In this document: piece after piece, positions 1 to 9,611 of the stretch
Position numbering within the stretch: position 1 is the stretch's first letter
Layout of the letters: each line of letters starts with the position of its first letter
Assembly (NCBI RefSeq): GCF_009765705.1
Contig: NZ_LMUX01000004.1
Coordinates: 124,001 to 188,000 of the forward strand
Direction of reading: 5' to 3'
Source of the DNA: Burkholderia sp. L27(2015)
GTDB taxonomy: Bacteria > Pseudomonadota > Gammaproteobacteria > Burkholderiales > Burkholderiaceae
DNA length: 64,000 nt
Notes under the pieces: model-generated
What the model was told of the DNA's origin: nothing
What the model saw: the letters and a program-made list of their open reading frames with translations, nothing else
Database searches by the model: none
Program-made: the position numbers and the translations under genes

Positions 1-1057
1 AGTAATCGGCCATCACAGCGATCTGGTTGAAATGCTGGTTGCCGATGCTCACGCCTGCAGCGTTACGCACGCTATTGCCCTTGGTGTAGTTATACGCAGC
101 GCCTGCAAAGAAGGCCGGCGTGAATCTCCACTTGAACGCGATTTCCGCATCGTTGAAGATTGCCGTCGCGCCTGCCAGTGCAGTGATCGAAGCGTACTGC
201 ACGTTCGAATACGACACGCCGAACAACGCCGGTCCGATTGCATATGTACCGCCTGCAGCCACCACCTGATACGAACTGGCGGTGAGGTAGCCGGTATTCA
301 GCGCGCCGCTCAGTGCGTTCGAGCCGCTCACGTTGTCGGTGAAAAAGCCGCTGCTGGCGCTGCTGGTAGTACCCGGCGTTGCCGTGGTGAACGGGCCTGT
401 AGGATTTTTAAAGTAATCGTAAGCCACGCCCAAGGCAAACGGACCATTGTTGTAAGCCGCACCCGCCGAATAACCGCCGCTGCCGGTCACGTTGCCAGCC
501 TGGCCACCCAAGCTCAGAACGGCGCCAAACGTCAAGCCGTTGAAATTCGGGCTCGCATACTTGATCGCATTGTTGACGCGAATCGAGTTGTTCGTGTTAT
601 CCAGGTCGCCCGGATGTTCGAACGCCGTGCTGCCGAAGTATCCCAGCGCCGTCACCGGCTGAACGTAATCGTTCACCAGATCGTACTGACGACCCAGCAA
701 CAAGGAACCGTATTGCGTGCTGCGCAAGCCGACGAACGCCTGGCGGCCGAACGGCGTGCTGCCTTGACCGAAGGCGCCGGTGTTCAGGTTCAGGCCCGAT
801 TCGAGGGTGAACACGGCCGACAGGCCGCCGCCCAGATCTTCAGCGCCTTTCAAACCCCAGCGGCTGCCGTTGATGCCATTGGTCGAATCCAACGTAACCT
901 GACGTCCACCGACATTGACGCCGTTCACGGTGTTCTTGGCATTGCTATTGAACTGAACCGCTTCATCGATGATGCCATATAAGGTCACGGTGCTTTGTGC
1001 GTGTGCGGTGATCGAAAATACGCTTGCGAGAGCGCTCACCAAAATAATCTTCTTCAT
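1..1057 (-). CDS. Gram-negative porin (OmpC/Omp32-like), 3' end outside window
   Basis: Outer-membrane general diffusion porin of the beta-proteobacterial trimeric family. About 352 residues are visible from the ATG at 1057. There is a clear signal peptide (start MKKIILVSALASVFSITAHA, cleavage likely after AHA), then STVTLYGIIDEAV, the usual first beta strand of these porins. Inside are the family pieces SRWGLKGAEDLGGGL, FTLESGLNLNTG and RQAFVGLRS with LLGRQYD. The reading frame is still open at base 1, so the C-terminal strand ending in Phe is not seen. It is transcribed away from the ugp operon. Family certain; substrate preference unknown. Confidence 0.95.
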   Translation of the reverse strand, partial: MKKIILVSALASVFSITAHAQSTVTLYGIIDEAVQFNSNAKNTVNGVNVGGRQVTLDSTNGINGSRWGLKGAEDLGGGLSAVFTLESGLNLNTGAFGQGSTPFGRQAFVGLRSTQYGSLLLGRQYDLVNDYVQPVTALGYFGSTAFEHPGDLDNTNNSIRVNNAIKYASPNFNGLTFGAVLSLGGQAGNVTGSGGYSAGAAYNNGPFALGVAYDYFKNPTGPFTTATPGTTSSASSGFFTDNVSGSNALSGALNTGYLTASSYQVVAAGGTYAIGPALFGVSYSNVQYASITALAGATAIFNDAEIAFKWRFTPAFFAGAAYNYTKGNSVRNAAGVSIGNQHFNQIAVMADY

Positions 1058-1185
1058 TCTTATAACCCCGAAATTGTCGCGAATAGGTTGAATTGATTTA
1101 AAAAATGTCGTGCCCGCTTGAACAGCGCGAGCTTGAAAGAATCCGCCAAACCGCATGGGACAGGTTCCCGACGGGGTCAGAGTGT

Positions 1186-1215
1186 ATAAAATCGATTTAC
1201 CGAAATTGATGTCAA
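1186..1215 (-). promoter_or_regulatory. Possible sigma-70 promoter of the porin gene
   Basis: On the minus strand TTGACA (1215-1210) is followed after 18 bp by TTTTAT (1191-1186). This would give a leader of roughly 120-130 nt before the porin ATG, which is common for porin mRNAs. The -10 is weak (4 of 6). Nearby, the 10-mer aaaattgtca occurs twice, at 1220-1229 and 1258-1267. Confidence 0.3.
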
Positions 1216-1573
1216 CTTGAAAATTGTCAGACAAAGTGTTATCAATGCAACACGCATAAAATTGTCATGATTAGGAGGGGACGAAGTGACCAAAAAAAGA
1301 AAAATGCGGATGCCTATCTTTAAACAGAGATCAGGACAACCGCTTAATTCCGGCAATCATATCGACAGAATTAGTCAACTGAATTCGTAGACTGACTTCT
1401 CGATGTGCAAAGACACCGGTCTGTAATAAACGGCCGGTAATCTCTGCATTCCTTCCGATCTGGATCCAATTTTTGGGTGCAGGCAAGCGTCATCTACGGC
1501 ATCCGGCGCAGTGCGATAGCCGTGGGCGGTGCGTCGGACCACAGACACAGAATTCAATGACAGGGGTAGTCAG

Positions 1574-2899
1574 ATGTTGAAGAGCAGACTTTTGCGTTCG
1601 ATCGCAATGGGAGCGGCGTTATTATTGGGCGCGTCTCACGCGGCCCTGGCCGCCACGGAAATCCAGTTTTGGCATGCAATGGAAGCGGCGCTCGGCGACC
1701 GCGTCAACGACATCGCGAACGATTTCAACGCGTCGCAAACCGACTACAAGATTGTCCCGGTCTTCAAGGGAACTTACGACCAGACGCTAGCCGCCGGCAT
1801 CGCGGCCTATCGCGGCGGCAACGCGCCGGCCATCTTGCAGGTGTACGAAGTGGGTACCGCCACCATGATCGCCGCTAAGAAAGCCGTGATCCCGGTTTCG
1901 CAGGTGTTCCAGCAGGCCGGCGTCAAGCTCGATGAAAATGCATTCGTGCCGACCATCGCCAGCTATTACAGCGATTCGAAGACCGGCAAGCTGATATCGA
2001 TGCCGTTCAACAGCTCCACGCCCGTGCTGTACTACAACAAGGACGCGTTCAAGAAGGCCGGGCTGGATCCGAATACGCCCCCCCAGACCTGGGACGAACT
2101 GGCTGCCGACGCAGCCAAGCTGAAGGCCTCGGGCATGTCGTGCGGTTACTCCAGCGGTTGGCAGGGTTGGATTCAGCTTGAGAACTACAGTGCTTGGCAC
2201 GGCCTGCCGTTTGCCACGCGCAACAACGGCTTCGACGGCGCCGATGCCGTGCTTGAATTCAACAAGCCGCTGCAAATCGCCCATATCCAGTTCCTGGCCA
2301 ACATGGCCAAGCAGGGCACGTTCACCTACGTCGGTCGCAAAGACGAACCGAACTCGAAGTTCTACAGCGGCGACTGCGGCATTATCACCGGTTCGTCGGG
2401 TGCGCTTGCCACGATCCGCAAGTATGCGAAATTCTCGTTCGGTACCGGCTTCATGCCCTATGACGCCACTGTGCCGGGCGCGCCGCAAAACGCCATCATT
2501 GGTGGTGCGAGCTTGTGGGTGATCGCGGGCAAGGATCCGAACGTCTATCGTGGCGTGGCCAAATTCCTCGCTTACCTGACCTCGCCGGCTGTGGCCGCCA
2601 AGTGGCATCAGGACACCGGCTACCTGCCGGTGACGAAGGCCGCCTACGACCTGACCCGCCAGCAAGGTTTCTACGATAAGAATCCGGGCTCGGATACGGC
2701 AATCCGCCAAATGTTGAACAAGCCGCCGTTACCTTTCACCAAAGGTTTGCGCCTGGGTAACATGCCGCAGATTCGCACCGTGATCGACGAAGAACTCGAG
2801 GAAGTGTGGTCCGGCCAGAAGACGCCCAAGGTTGCGCTCGATGAATCGGTGCAGCGCGGCAATGAATTGCTGCGCCGTTTCCAAAGCCAGGGCAACTGA
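1574..2899 (+). CDS. ugpB: sn-glycerol-3-phosphate ABC transporter, substrate-binding protein UgpB
   Basis: Periplasmic binding protein for glycerol-3-phosphate or glycerophosphodiesters. It has 441 residues, close to the usual 438. The chosen ATG at 1574 follows an AGGGG box at 1562-1566 and gives a signal peptide ending in SHAALAA. A frame extension back to 1529 would put 15 charged residues before the signal and is unlikely. The mature start [16 protein letters not shown] and the later [10 protein letters not shown] and SWQ-type segments fit UgpB. It is the first gene of ugpBAEC, and ugpA follows 29 bp downstream. Phosphate or carbon control would be expected, but no convincing Pho box was found upstream. 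Confidence 0.93.
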   Translation: MLKSRLLRSIAMGAALLLGASHAALAATEIQFWHAMEAALGDRVNDIANDFNASQTDYKIVPVFKGTYDQTLAAGIAAYRGGNAPAILQVYEVGTATMIAAKKAVIPVSQVFQQAGVKLDENAFVPTIASYYSDSKTGKLISMPFNSSTPVLYYNKDAFKKAGLDPNTPPQTWDELAADAAKLKASGMSCGYSSGWQGWIQLENYSAWHGLPFATRNNGFDGADAVLEFNKPLQIAHIQFLANMAKQGTFTYVGRKDEPNSKFYSGDCGIITGSSGALATIRKYAKFSFGTGFMPYDATVPGAPQNAIIGGASLWVIAGKDPNVYRGVAKFLAYLTSPAVAAKWHQDTGYLPVTKAAYDLTRQQGFYDKNPGSDTAIRQMLNKPPLPFTKGLRLGNMPQIRTVIDEELEEVWSGQKTPKVALDESVQRGNELLRRFQSQGN

Positions 2900-2928
2900 G
2901 TGCACCTTAAACTCGGACGCGGCTAATC

Positions 2929-3813
2929 ATGCAAGAACGCTCCCGTTTCGGCGTCAGCTTCCTGCCCTACCTGTTGGTTGCTCCGCAACTGGCGATCACG
3001 GCCGTATTTTTCCTATGGCCGGCGGGCGAGGCGTTGTGGCAGTCGACCCAGACGCAGGATGCGTTCGGCACGTCCAGCGAATTCGTCGGCTTGGGTAACT
3101 TCAAGCAGTTGTTTACCGACCCGCTGTATCTGAGCTCGTTCAACACGACCATGGTGTTCAGCGCCCTGGTCGTGGTGATCGGCTTGGTTACGTCGCTGTT
3201 TTTTGCGGCGTTGGCCGACCGGGTCACGCGGGGGCGCGGTATCTACCAAACGCTGCTGATCTGGCCATATGCGGTGGCGCCCGTGATCGCGGCGGTGCTG
3301 TGGGGCTTTCTGTTCAATCCGAGCATAGGCCTGGCGACCTACGCGCTCGCCAAATTCGGTATTTCCTGGAACCACGCGCTCAACAGCGGTCAGGCGATGT
3401 TCCTGATCGTGCTGGCGTCGGTGTGGAAGCAGTTCAGCTACAACTTCCTGTTTTTCTTCGCCGGATTGCAGGCCATTCCGCGTTCGTTGATCGAAGCCGC
3501 AGCGATCGACGGCGCCGGCCCGGTACGGCGGTTTCTCAATATCGCGCTGCCCTTGTTGTCGCCGACCAGTTTTTTCCTGATGGTCATCAACTTGGTCTAC
3601 GCGTTTTTCGACACGTTCCCGATCATCGATGCGGCGACAGGCGGCGGTCCCGGCCAGTCGACGCGCACGCTGATCTACAAAATTTATGACGACGGATTCA
3701 AAGGCCTGGATATCGGCAGTTCCGGAGCACAGTCGGTGGTGCTGATGTCCATTGTCGTCGTACTCACTGTGCTGCAATTTCGCTTCATCGAACGCCGGGT
3801 GCAGTACTCATGA
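2929..3813 (+). CDS. ugpA: sn-glycerol-3-phosphate ABC transporter, permease UgpA
   Basis: Inner-membrane permease of the MalF type, 294 residues with about six hydrophobic segments starting near residue 12 ([20 protein letters not shown]). The EAA loop that docks on the ATPase is visible as [20 protein letters not shown] near residues 188-207. It pairs with UgpE and receives substrate from UgpB. Its stop codon overlaps the next start as ATGA, which indicates translational coupling. Length and order match ugpA of E. coli and Burkholderia. Confidence 0.94.
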   Translation: MQERSRFGVSFLPYLLVAPQLAITAVFFLWPAGEALWQSTQTQDAFGTSSEFVGLGNFKQLFTDPLYLSSFNTTMVFSALVVVIGLVTSLFFAALADRVTRGRGIYQTLLIWPYAVAPVIAAVLWGFLFNPSIGLATYALAKFGISWNHALNSGQAMFLIVLASVWKQFSYNFLFFFAGLQAIPRSLIEAAAIDGAGPVRRFLNIALPLLSPTSFFLMVINLVYAFFDTFPIIDAATGGGPGQSTRTLIYKIYDDGFKGLDIGSSGAQSVVLMSIVVVLTVLQFRFIERRVQYS

Positions 3814-4655
3814 TAGAAAATCGGCGCGGTCTTGATATCTTTTGCCACGCGATGCTGATCGCTGGCGTGTTGCTGGTGGTGTTCCCGGTATACGTGGCGT
3901 TTTGCGCCGCGACGATGAATGAGCATGAAGTTTTCTCCGTGCCCTTGTCGCTGGTACCGAGCACTCATTTGTTCGAAAACATCGCCAACGTTTGGCAGCA
4001 CGGCACCGGCTCGGCTGCCAGCCCGTTCGGCGTGATGTTGTTGAACAGCTTGGTGATGGCACTCGTGATCGCGATCGGAAAAATCGCGGTGTCGATGATT
4101 TCGGCCTATGCCATCGTGTTCTTTCGTTTCCCATGCCGGCAACTGGCGTTCTGGCTCATTTTCGCCACCTTGATGCTGCCGGTCGAAGTGCGGATTTTCC
4201 CCACGGTGCAAGTGGTGTCGTCGCTGCACATGGTCAACAGCTATACGGGGCTGACCTTGCCGTTGATCGCTTCGGCCACGGCCACGTTCCTGTTTCGCCA
4301 GACATTCCTGAGCATGCCCGACGAACTGATCGAGGCTGCGCGCATCGATGGCGCGGGACCGGTGCGTTTCTTCATCGACATCGTGTTGCCGCTGTCGAAG
4401 ACCAATATCGCCGCGCTGTTCGTGATTACCTTCATCTACGGCTGGAACCAATATTTGTGGCCGCTGTTGATCACCAACGTCGCGCCCATGACGACCGCTG
4501 TGGTGGGCATCAAGAGCATGATCGGCAGTGGCGACGTCGCTACTGAATGGCACTTGATGCTCAGCGCCACGCTGCTGACGATGCTGCCGCCGCTGGTGGT
4601 GGTGCTGGTCATGCAGCGCTGGTTTGTCCGAGGGCTGGTCGATGCCGAAAAATGA
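3810..4655 (+). CDS. ugpE: sn-glycerol-3-phosphate ABC transporter, permease UgpE
   Basis: Second transmembrane subunit of the Ugp importer, MalG type, 281 residues. It starts within the last codons of ugpA (ATGA at 3810-3813). It carries about six membrane segments and the EAA loop [20 protein letters not shown] near residues 172-191. The pair UgpA-UgpE forms the pore. The C-terminus, [17 protein letters not shown], is typical of the family. A 41-bp gap separates it from ugpC. Confidence 0.94.
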   Translation: MIENRRGLDIFCHAMLIAGVLLVVFPVYVAFCAATMNEHEVFSVPLSLVPSTHLFENIANVWQHGTGSAASPFGVMLLNSLVMALVIAIGKIAVSMISAYAIVFFRFPCRQLAFWLIFATLMLPVEVRIFPTVQVVSSLHMVNSYTGLTLPLIASATATFLFRQTFLSMPDELIEAARIDGAGPVRFFIDIVLPLSKTNIAALFVITFIYGWNQYLWPLLITNVAPMTTAVVGIKSMIGSGDVATEWHLMLSATLLTMLPPLVVVLVMQRWFVRGLVDAEK

Positions 4656-4696
4656 ACCTGCAGGTTTGAATGCGCCGCTAGTGGTGTGGGGATACG

Positions 4697-5779
4697 ATGG
4701 CTAAGCTGTCACTGAAGAACGTCCGAAAATCCTACGATGGCAAGCACACGGTGCTGCACGGCATCGATATCGATATCGCCGACGGCGAATTCGTCGTGCT
4801 GGTGGGCCCGTCGGGGTGCGGAAAATCGACGCTGCTCAGAATGGTAGCGGGGCTCGAAAGCGTAACGTCCGGCGAAATCGCGATTGGCGATCGTGTCGTG
4901 AATACGCTGGAGCCGAAGGACCGCGATATCGCGATGGTGTTCCAGAACTACGCGCTTTATCCGCACATGTCGGTGGAACAGAACATGGCTTACGGACTGA
5001 AGATCCGTGGCCTGGACCGAGCGACTGTCGATCAGCGGGTGGCTGCCGCGGCGAAAATTCTCGAGCTCGACGCGCTGTTGCAGCGTCGTCCGCGCGAGCT
5101 GTCGGGCGGCCAACGGCAACGCGTGGCAATGGGCCGGGCGATCGTGCGCGAGCCCGCCGTATTTCTGTTCGACGAACCGTTGTCCAACCTGGACGCGAAG
5201 CTGCGGGTACACACCCGGCTCGAAATTCAGCGCCTGCACGCAAGGCTGGGCACCACCAGTCTGTACGTAACCCATGATCAAACTGAAGCGATGACGTTGG
5301 CGCAGCGCGTTGTCGTGATGTACCAGGGGCGTGCCGAGCAGATTGGCGTGCCCACAGACGTTTATGAGCGTCCGGCTAGCACCTTCGTGGCAAGTTTTAT
5401 CGGGTCGCCGGCCATGAATCTGCTGCCGGGGCGTGTTTCGCACGATCTGACTCGCTTCGAGCTAACGGACGGCGTGAGCTTGCCGATCGAAGGCGCGCCA
5501 GGCCTGGGGGAAAGCGTGCTGGCCGGGCGCGAATATATCCTTGGGGTACGTCCCGAACACATGATGCCGCATGAAGGTTCTGCGCGGACCTCGTTGCAGG
5601 TCGATACTTGCGAGCTGCTCGGGGCCGACAACCTGGCCTATGGACGGTGGGGCGGTCACGATGTGGTCGCTCGCCTGCCGCACGAATATCGTCCCGCGCG
5701 CGGCGACACGATAGAACTGGGGCTGCCTCGACAACGGCTGCATTTCTTTGATGTGGAAGGCGGAAAGCGGGTCTGCTAG
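4697..5779 (+). CDS. ugpC: sn-glycerol-3-phosphate ABC transporter, ATP-binding protein UgpC
   Basis: ATPase that drives the Ugp importer, 360 residues. The Walker A motif GPSGCGKST is at about 37-45, the Q-loop in [10 protein letters not shown], the signature LSGGQRQR at about 135-142, Walker B VFLFDE at about 155-160 and the switch His in YVTHDQ. The C-terminal third is a TOBE/OB regulatory domain as in MalK. It closes the operon. The phosphodiesterase gene ugpQ that often follows is absent, and the next gene lies on the opposite strand only 22 bp away. Confidence 0.95.
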   Translation: MAKLSLKNVRKSYDGKHTVLHGIDIDIADGEFVVLVGPSGCGKSTLLRMVAGLESVTSGEIAIGDRVVNTLEPKDRDIAMVFQNYALYPHMSVEQNMAYGLKIRGLDRATVDQRVAAAAKILELDALLQRRPRELSGGQRQRVAMGRAIVREPAVFLFDEPLSNLDAKLRVHTRLEIQRLHARLGTTSLYVTHDQTEAMTLAQRVVVMYQGRAEQIGVPTDVYERPASTFVASFIGSPAMNLLPGRVSHDLTRFELTDGVSLPIEGAPGLGESVLAGREYILGVRPEHMMPHEGSARTSLQVDTCELLGADNLAYGRWGGHDVVARLPHEYRPARGDTIELGLPRQRLHFFDVEGGKRVC

Positions 5780-5801
5780 CGGCGCTGGTCAGCCGAGCGC
5801 G

Positions 5802-6275
5802 CTACCGTCCTGGTAATTTCTGCGCGATCGCCAATTGAACGACACGTGCCCAGCGCTGCGCTTCGCGCTGGCTATCCATGGGTAGCACCCACTGCGGATG
5901 CGTGCGGTCATTGACCGTGATGGTCACGCTCCAGCCCTGATTGGCTTGCTGCACGCTGGCGCCGGTCAGGTCGGCAAATATGTAATTGCCGGTGACCGCG
6001 TTCAAGGTCACCATCATCAGCCTCTGCGGGGCGGAAAACCGCAAGCTCCCCCAGCTATGCTCAAGCACGTGAGTCCAGGTGCCCGAGCTTGCGTTCGGTG
6101 CGACATCGCGATGACGTCGCAGCAGCCAGACCACCAGCACCGCCAGCAGTAGAGCGACCACGGCGGCCGCGCCGAGCGCGACAGCGATCCCGAACTGTGC
6201 ATCGAGCGCATTGAATGCGCGGACTGCGCCGTAGATTACGGCGCACACCACAATAAGGGCTATCAGGATCGGCAT
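5802..6275 (-). CDS. Conserved membrane protein of unknown function
   Basis: 157 residues with two N-terminal membrane segments (about 3-18 and 31-52) separated by a short loop, then a basic stop-transfer stretch (LLRRHRD) and a soluble C-terminal domain of about 100 residues. That domain has features of a small beta-rich fold (TWTHVLEHSWGSLRF, WSVTITVNDRTHPQWVLPM). No catalytic motif is visible. It converges with ugpC. I do not recognise a named family. It may be a lineage-specific Burkholderiaceae protein. Confidence 0.7.
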   Translation of the reverse strand: MPILIALIVVCAVIYGAVRAFNALDAQFGIAVALGAAAVVALLLAVLVVWLLRRHRDVAPNASSGTWTHVLEHSWGSLRFSAPQRLMMVTLNAVTGNYIFADLTGASVQQANQGWSVTITVNDRTHPQWVLPMDSQREAQRWARVVQLAIAQKLPGR

Positions 6276-6393
6276 GGTCGGTCAGCGAGTGGTTGCGGGG
6301 CTTGGCTGCTCAAAAGTGAGTTCTCGGTCTTGCCGCATTCGCGGCGTTCGTTTGGGTAACCCGTGAAGGGCGCCCCCAGGGGCCCTCGATGGA

Positions 6394-7221
6394 TCAGGTA
6401 AGAGCGTTGCTGGCGGCGGCCGTGCGGCCGCGCAGCCAGTTAATGCTCGCGAAGAGCAGCACTGCGAACACGATCAGCATCGTCGCCACGGCAAGAATCG
6501 ACGGGTCGATCGAATCGCGAATGCCGCTCCACATCTGCCGCGGTACGGTTGTTTGATCTGGGCCGCCGATAAATAGAATGACGATCACTTCGTCGAACGA
6601 GGTCGCGAAAGCGAAGACGCTGCCGGTCGCGACCGCGGGCGTGATGAGCGGCAAGGTCACGCGCCTGAATGCCACCCAGGGCGGCGCGCCGAGCCCGGAA
6701 GCGGCACGCAATAGACTGTTATCAAACGAAATCAGTGACGCCGTCACGGTGATCACGACGAATGGCGTGCCGAGCGCCGCGTGCGCCAGCACCACGCCGG
6801 TATATGAGTTCACAAGGCCAAGCGGCGCGAAGACCAGATAGAAGCCCGCCGCAACGACGACGATCGGCACGATCATCGGAGAGATGATGAGCGGCATGAT
6901 CAGTGAGCGCAGCGGAAACTGGGTGCGCGCGAGCCCCAGCGCAGCGAGCGTGCCCAGACACGTGGCGATCAGCGTCGCAGCCGCGCCGATGCCCATGCTG
7001 TTCAGTAGTGCCCGTTGCCAGTCCGCGCTCGTGAGCGCCTGCTCGTACCAGCGCAGCGAGAAGCCCTGCATCGGGTACGAGAAGTACGAGCCCGAATTGA
7101 ACGAGAGCGGGATGATCGCGAGAATCGGCGCAATCAGGAAGAACAGCACGAGCGCGGTATGCAGCCGTACCCAGCGTTGCGCAATGCGTTCCGTCAGCAC
7201 CTTGTTGCGTTGAACTGGCAT
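6394..7221 (-). CDS. ABC transporter permease, PotC-like (polyamine/quaternary amine type)
   Basis: Inner-membrane permease, 275 residues, ATG at 7221 preceded by GAAGGAAC. The first membrane helix (VLFFLIAPILAIIPLSF) is followed by the FSLRWYEQ motif typical of PotC/PotI. The EAA-like loop is LRAASGLGAPPWVAFRRVTL. It is the last gene of a minus-strand operon that reads Rieske oxygenase, ATPase, binding protein, PotB-like, PotC-like. The substrate is inferred from context to be an N-methylated or quaternary amine, not shown by sequence. Confidence 0.88.
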   Translation of the reverse strand: MPVQRNKVLTERIAQRWVRLHTALVLFFLIAPILAIIPLSFNSGSYFSYPMQGFSLRWYEQALTSADWQRALLNSMGIGAAATLIATCLGTLAALGLARTQFPLRSLIMPLIISPMIVPIVVVAAGFYLVFAPLGLVNSYTGVVLAHAALGTPFVVITVTASLISFDNSLLRAASGLGAPPWVAFRRVTLPLITPAVATGSVFAFATSFDEVIVILFIGGPDQTTVPRQMWSGIRDSIDPSILAVATMLIVFAVLLFASINWLRGRTAAASNALT

Positions 7222-7267
7222 GTCGTTCCTTCGATGTGCGCGTTTTTAATTGACACTCAACCCAGAC

Positions 7268-8521
7268 TCAACCGAAGCGCAAGCGGTCGATGCCGACCAG
7301 GCGGTTGAACAGGAAATAAACGATCGCCGTAAAGATCACGAGATAGGCCGAGAGCGCGCCGGCGAGGCCCCAGTTGAGCTGCGTGTTGGTCTGCATCGCG
7401 ATGAGCTGACTGATCATCTCGTCGCCTGCGCCCCCGAGCAGCGCAGGTGTGATGTAGTAGCCCAGCGCGAGCACGAATACAAGGAAGCAGCCCGCGCCGA
7501 CGCCCGGCAGCGTCTGCGGCACGTAGATCCGCACGAACGCGGTGAACGGATGCGCCCCGAGCGATTGCGCGGCCCGCACGTACACCGGCGACACGCCCTT
7601 CATCACCGAGTAGATCGCGAGAATCATATAAGGCAGGAGCACGTGTGTCATGCCGATCAGCACGCCCGCGCGGTTGAAGATGAGTGGCAGCGGATGCGTG
7701 GCGAGACCCAGGCCCATCAGCAGGCTATTGATGACGCCGCCGGGTTGCAGCAACACGTACCACGCGGTCGTGCGCACTAGTAGCGAGGTCCAGAACGGCA
7801 CGATCACAAGGAGCATCAGGCGGTTGCTGCTTTTCGCGGGCAAGTTCGCGAGCAGCCACGCGACGGGATAACCGAGCACGAGACATAGCAGCGTGACGGT
7901 GGCGCTGATTGAGACCGTGCGCACGAACGCCTGTCGATAGACGGAAGCGTTGTCCGGGACGAACGCGACCGCGCCTTGCGGCGTCACTTGCGCATCGACT
8001 GCGGCGAGCAGATAGTCCGGCGTCGGCGACGCGGCGGCGCGCTTGAGCAACCGCCAGGTCTCCGGCGAATCCCAGCGCTCATCGAGTCCGATGAGCGCCG
8101 GTTTCCACGCGGGCGGCGCATCGGCGGGCAGTTGGCGCGCGCTGCGCATCAGCAAGCTACGAAACTCGGGTTGAGCGAAGTTCAGCCGCCGCGCCACGAT
8201 GCCGAGCTGTCCGCTTTGCTGCGCCTGTTTGAGCCCCGCAGCGAGCAGGGCGAACATGTGTTCGTCCGGCACGCCGCGACCGTCCCACGCATCGAGCGCG
8301 CGCGTGAGCGCGGGCATGCTGTCGGGCACTTCGTGATTCTCGACGCTGCGCGCGAGCAACAGCATGATCGGCGCAATGAACGTCGACAGCAGAAACACGA
8401 GCAACGGCAGCGCAAGCAACAGCGCTTGCATCGATGCGCGGCGGCGCGCCTTTTGAAACGACGCACGGCCGTCGGCTCTCGTCGGAGAGCCTGGGGCCGT
8501 GCCTTGGGCGGAAGCGAGCAT
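7268..8521 (-). CDS. ABC transporter permease, PotB-like with a large periplasmic insertion
   Basis: Membrane subunit of the same importer. I prefer the ATG at 8521 (417 residues). An in-frame TTG lies 12 bases further upstream, and neither has a strong ribosome site. After the first membrane helix (LLALPLLVFLLSTFIAPIMLL) there is a soluble insert of about 130 residues, rich in Ala, Leu and Arg, before the canonical permease core resumes at YRQAFVRTVSISATVTL. The EAA loop is VRAAQSLGAHPFTAFVRIYVP. Ordinary PotB is about 285 residues, so the insert is the notable part. It could touch the binding protein. Confidence 0.87.
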   Translation of the reverse strand: MLASAQGTAPGSPTRADGRASFQKARRRASMQALLLALPLLVFLLSTFIAPIMLLLARSVENHEVPDSMPALTRALDAWDGRGVPDEHMFALLAAGLKQAQQSGQLGIVARRLNFAQPEFRSLLMRSARQLPADAPPAWKPALIGLDERWDSPETWRLLKRAAASPTPDYLLAAVDAQVTPQGAVAFVPDNASVYRQAFVRTVSISATVTLLCLVLGYPVAWLLANLPAKSSNRLMLLVIVPFWTSLLVRTTAWYVLLQPGGVINSLLMGLGLATHPLPLIFNRAGVLIGMTHVLLPYMILAIYSVMKGVSPVYVRAAQSLGAHPFTAFVRIYVPQTLPGVGAGCFLVFVLALGYYITPALLGGAGDEMISQLIAMQTNTQLNWGLAGALSAYLVIFTAIVYFLFNRLVGIDRLRFG

Positions 8522-8563
8522 GCTGGTAGTCAAGTCAAGTTAGGCGCTCGTCAGACGATGGAG

Positions 8564-9610
8564 TTACTGCGTCAGCCACACCTGGAAGCGCTTGTTGATC
8601 TGGTCCGAGTTGTCGGCCCAAAAATTCGCGTTGATCTGCAATGCGCGGCCGAAGTTCGCGGGAGCGGTTGGCAGGTCGCCGAGGCGCTGCTTGTCGATGA
8701 GCGCAATCGCGTCCTTGCGCGGCGGCGCATACGCGATGTACTTCGACAAGTCGGCATACTGCTTCGGCTGCGAAGCGAAGACGATGAATTTCGCGGCAGC
8801 GTCGGCGTGCTTCGCGCCCGTCGGAATGCCCCACCAGTCGAAGTCGTAGACTTGCGCGTCCCAGACGCTCTTGAATGGCTTGTTGTCCTTCTTCGCGGCA
8901 TCGGAAATGCGGCCGTTGTAGGCCTGCGTCATCACGACCGCGCCGTCTGCGAGTAACTGCGGCGCCTGCGCACCCGCCTCCCACCACACGATGTTCGGCT
9001 TGATCGTGTCGAGCTTCTTGAACGCGCGATCCACGCCGGCGGGCGTAGCGAGCACCTTGTAGACGTCCTTCGGATCGACGCCGTCCGCAATCAACGCCCA
9101 TTCCATCGTGACCTTCGGCGACTTGCGCAGGCCGCGCTTGCCTGGGAATTTCTGCAGATCGAAGAAGTCGTTGACGGTGGTCGGGGTGCCCTTCAGCTTG
9201 CTCGCGTCGTACGCGTAGACCGTGGACCAGACCATGCTCGCGACCGCGCAATCGCTGATCGTGCCGGGTATGAAGTCGCTGGTCTTGCCGATCGTCTTCC
9301 TGTCGAACTTCATCAGGAGGCCTTCGTCGCAGGCGGTGATCGCATCGTTGGTTTCGAGGTCGATCAGGTCCCACGTGGTGTTCTTCGCCTGCTCCATCGC
9401 GGAGAGCTTCGCGAGGCCGCCGTCATACGATTCGGTGGAGAAGCCGATTCCCGTGGCCTGTGTGAACGGTTCGAAATAGGCCTTTTTGGCTGCGGCTTCA
9501 TACGCGCCGCCGAAAGTCACGACGGAGAGCGTCTCCGCGGCCTGGGTAGTCACGGTGGCGAATGCGAATACGGCGAGTACAACGCATTGTGCTTGGATGA
9601 AAGTGCGCAT
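8564..9610 (-). CDS. ABC transporter substrate-binding protein, PotD/PotF-like
   Basis: Periplasmic binding protein, 348 residues from ATG at 9610. A signal peptide ends near TTQAAE, and the mature start ETLSVVTFGGAYEAAAKKAYFEPF is typical of the spermidine/putrescine-binding (SBP type 2) family. The start lies one base after the ATPase stop codon, so the two are translationally coupled. A reading frame open further upstream lies inside the ATPase gene and is rejected. The ligand is not predictable, but the neighbouring Rieske oxygenase suggests an amine. Confidence 0.9.
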   Translation of the reverse strand: MRTFIQAQCVVLAVFAFATVTTQAAETLSVVTFGGAYEAAAKKAYFEPFTQATGIGFSTESYDGGLAKLSAMEQAKNTTWDLIDLETNDAITACDEGLLMKFDRKTIGKTSDFIPGTISDCAVASMVWSTVYAYDASKLKGTPTTVNDFFDLQKFPGKRGLRKSPKVTMEWALIADGVDPKDVYKVLATPAGVDRAFKKLDTIKPNIVWWEAGAQAPQLLADGAVVMTQAYNGRISDAAKKDNKPFKSVWDAQVYDFDWWGIPTGAKHADAAAKFIVFASQPKQYADLSKYIAYAPPRKDAIALIDKQRLGDLPTAPANFGRALQINANFWADNSDQINKRFQVWLTQ

Positions 9611-9611
9611 G

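Noticed and set aside
1205-1270. Pho box before ugpB from the tgtca repeats
   Set aside because: Repeat spacing (15 and 38 bp) does not match the 11-bp Pho box spacing, and the position is closer to the porin.
6340-6393. GC-rich inverted repeat after the PotC-like gene
   Set aside because: Only 5 bp pair cleanly, no T run.
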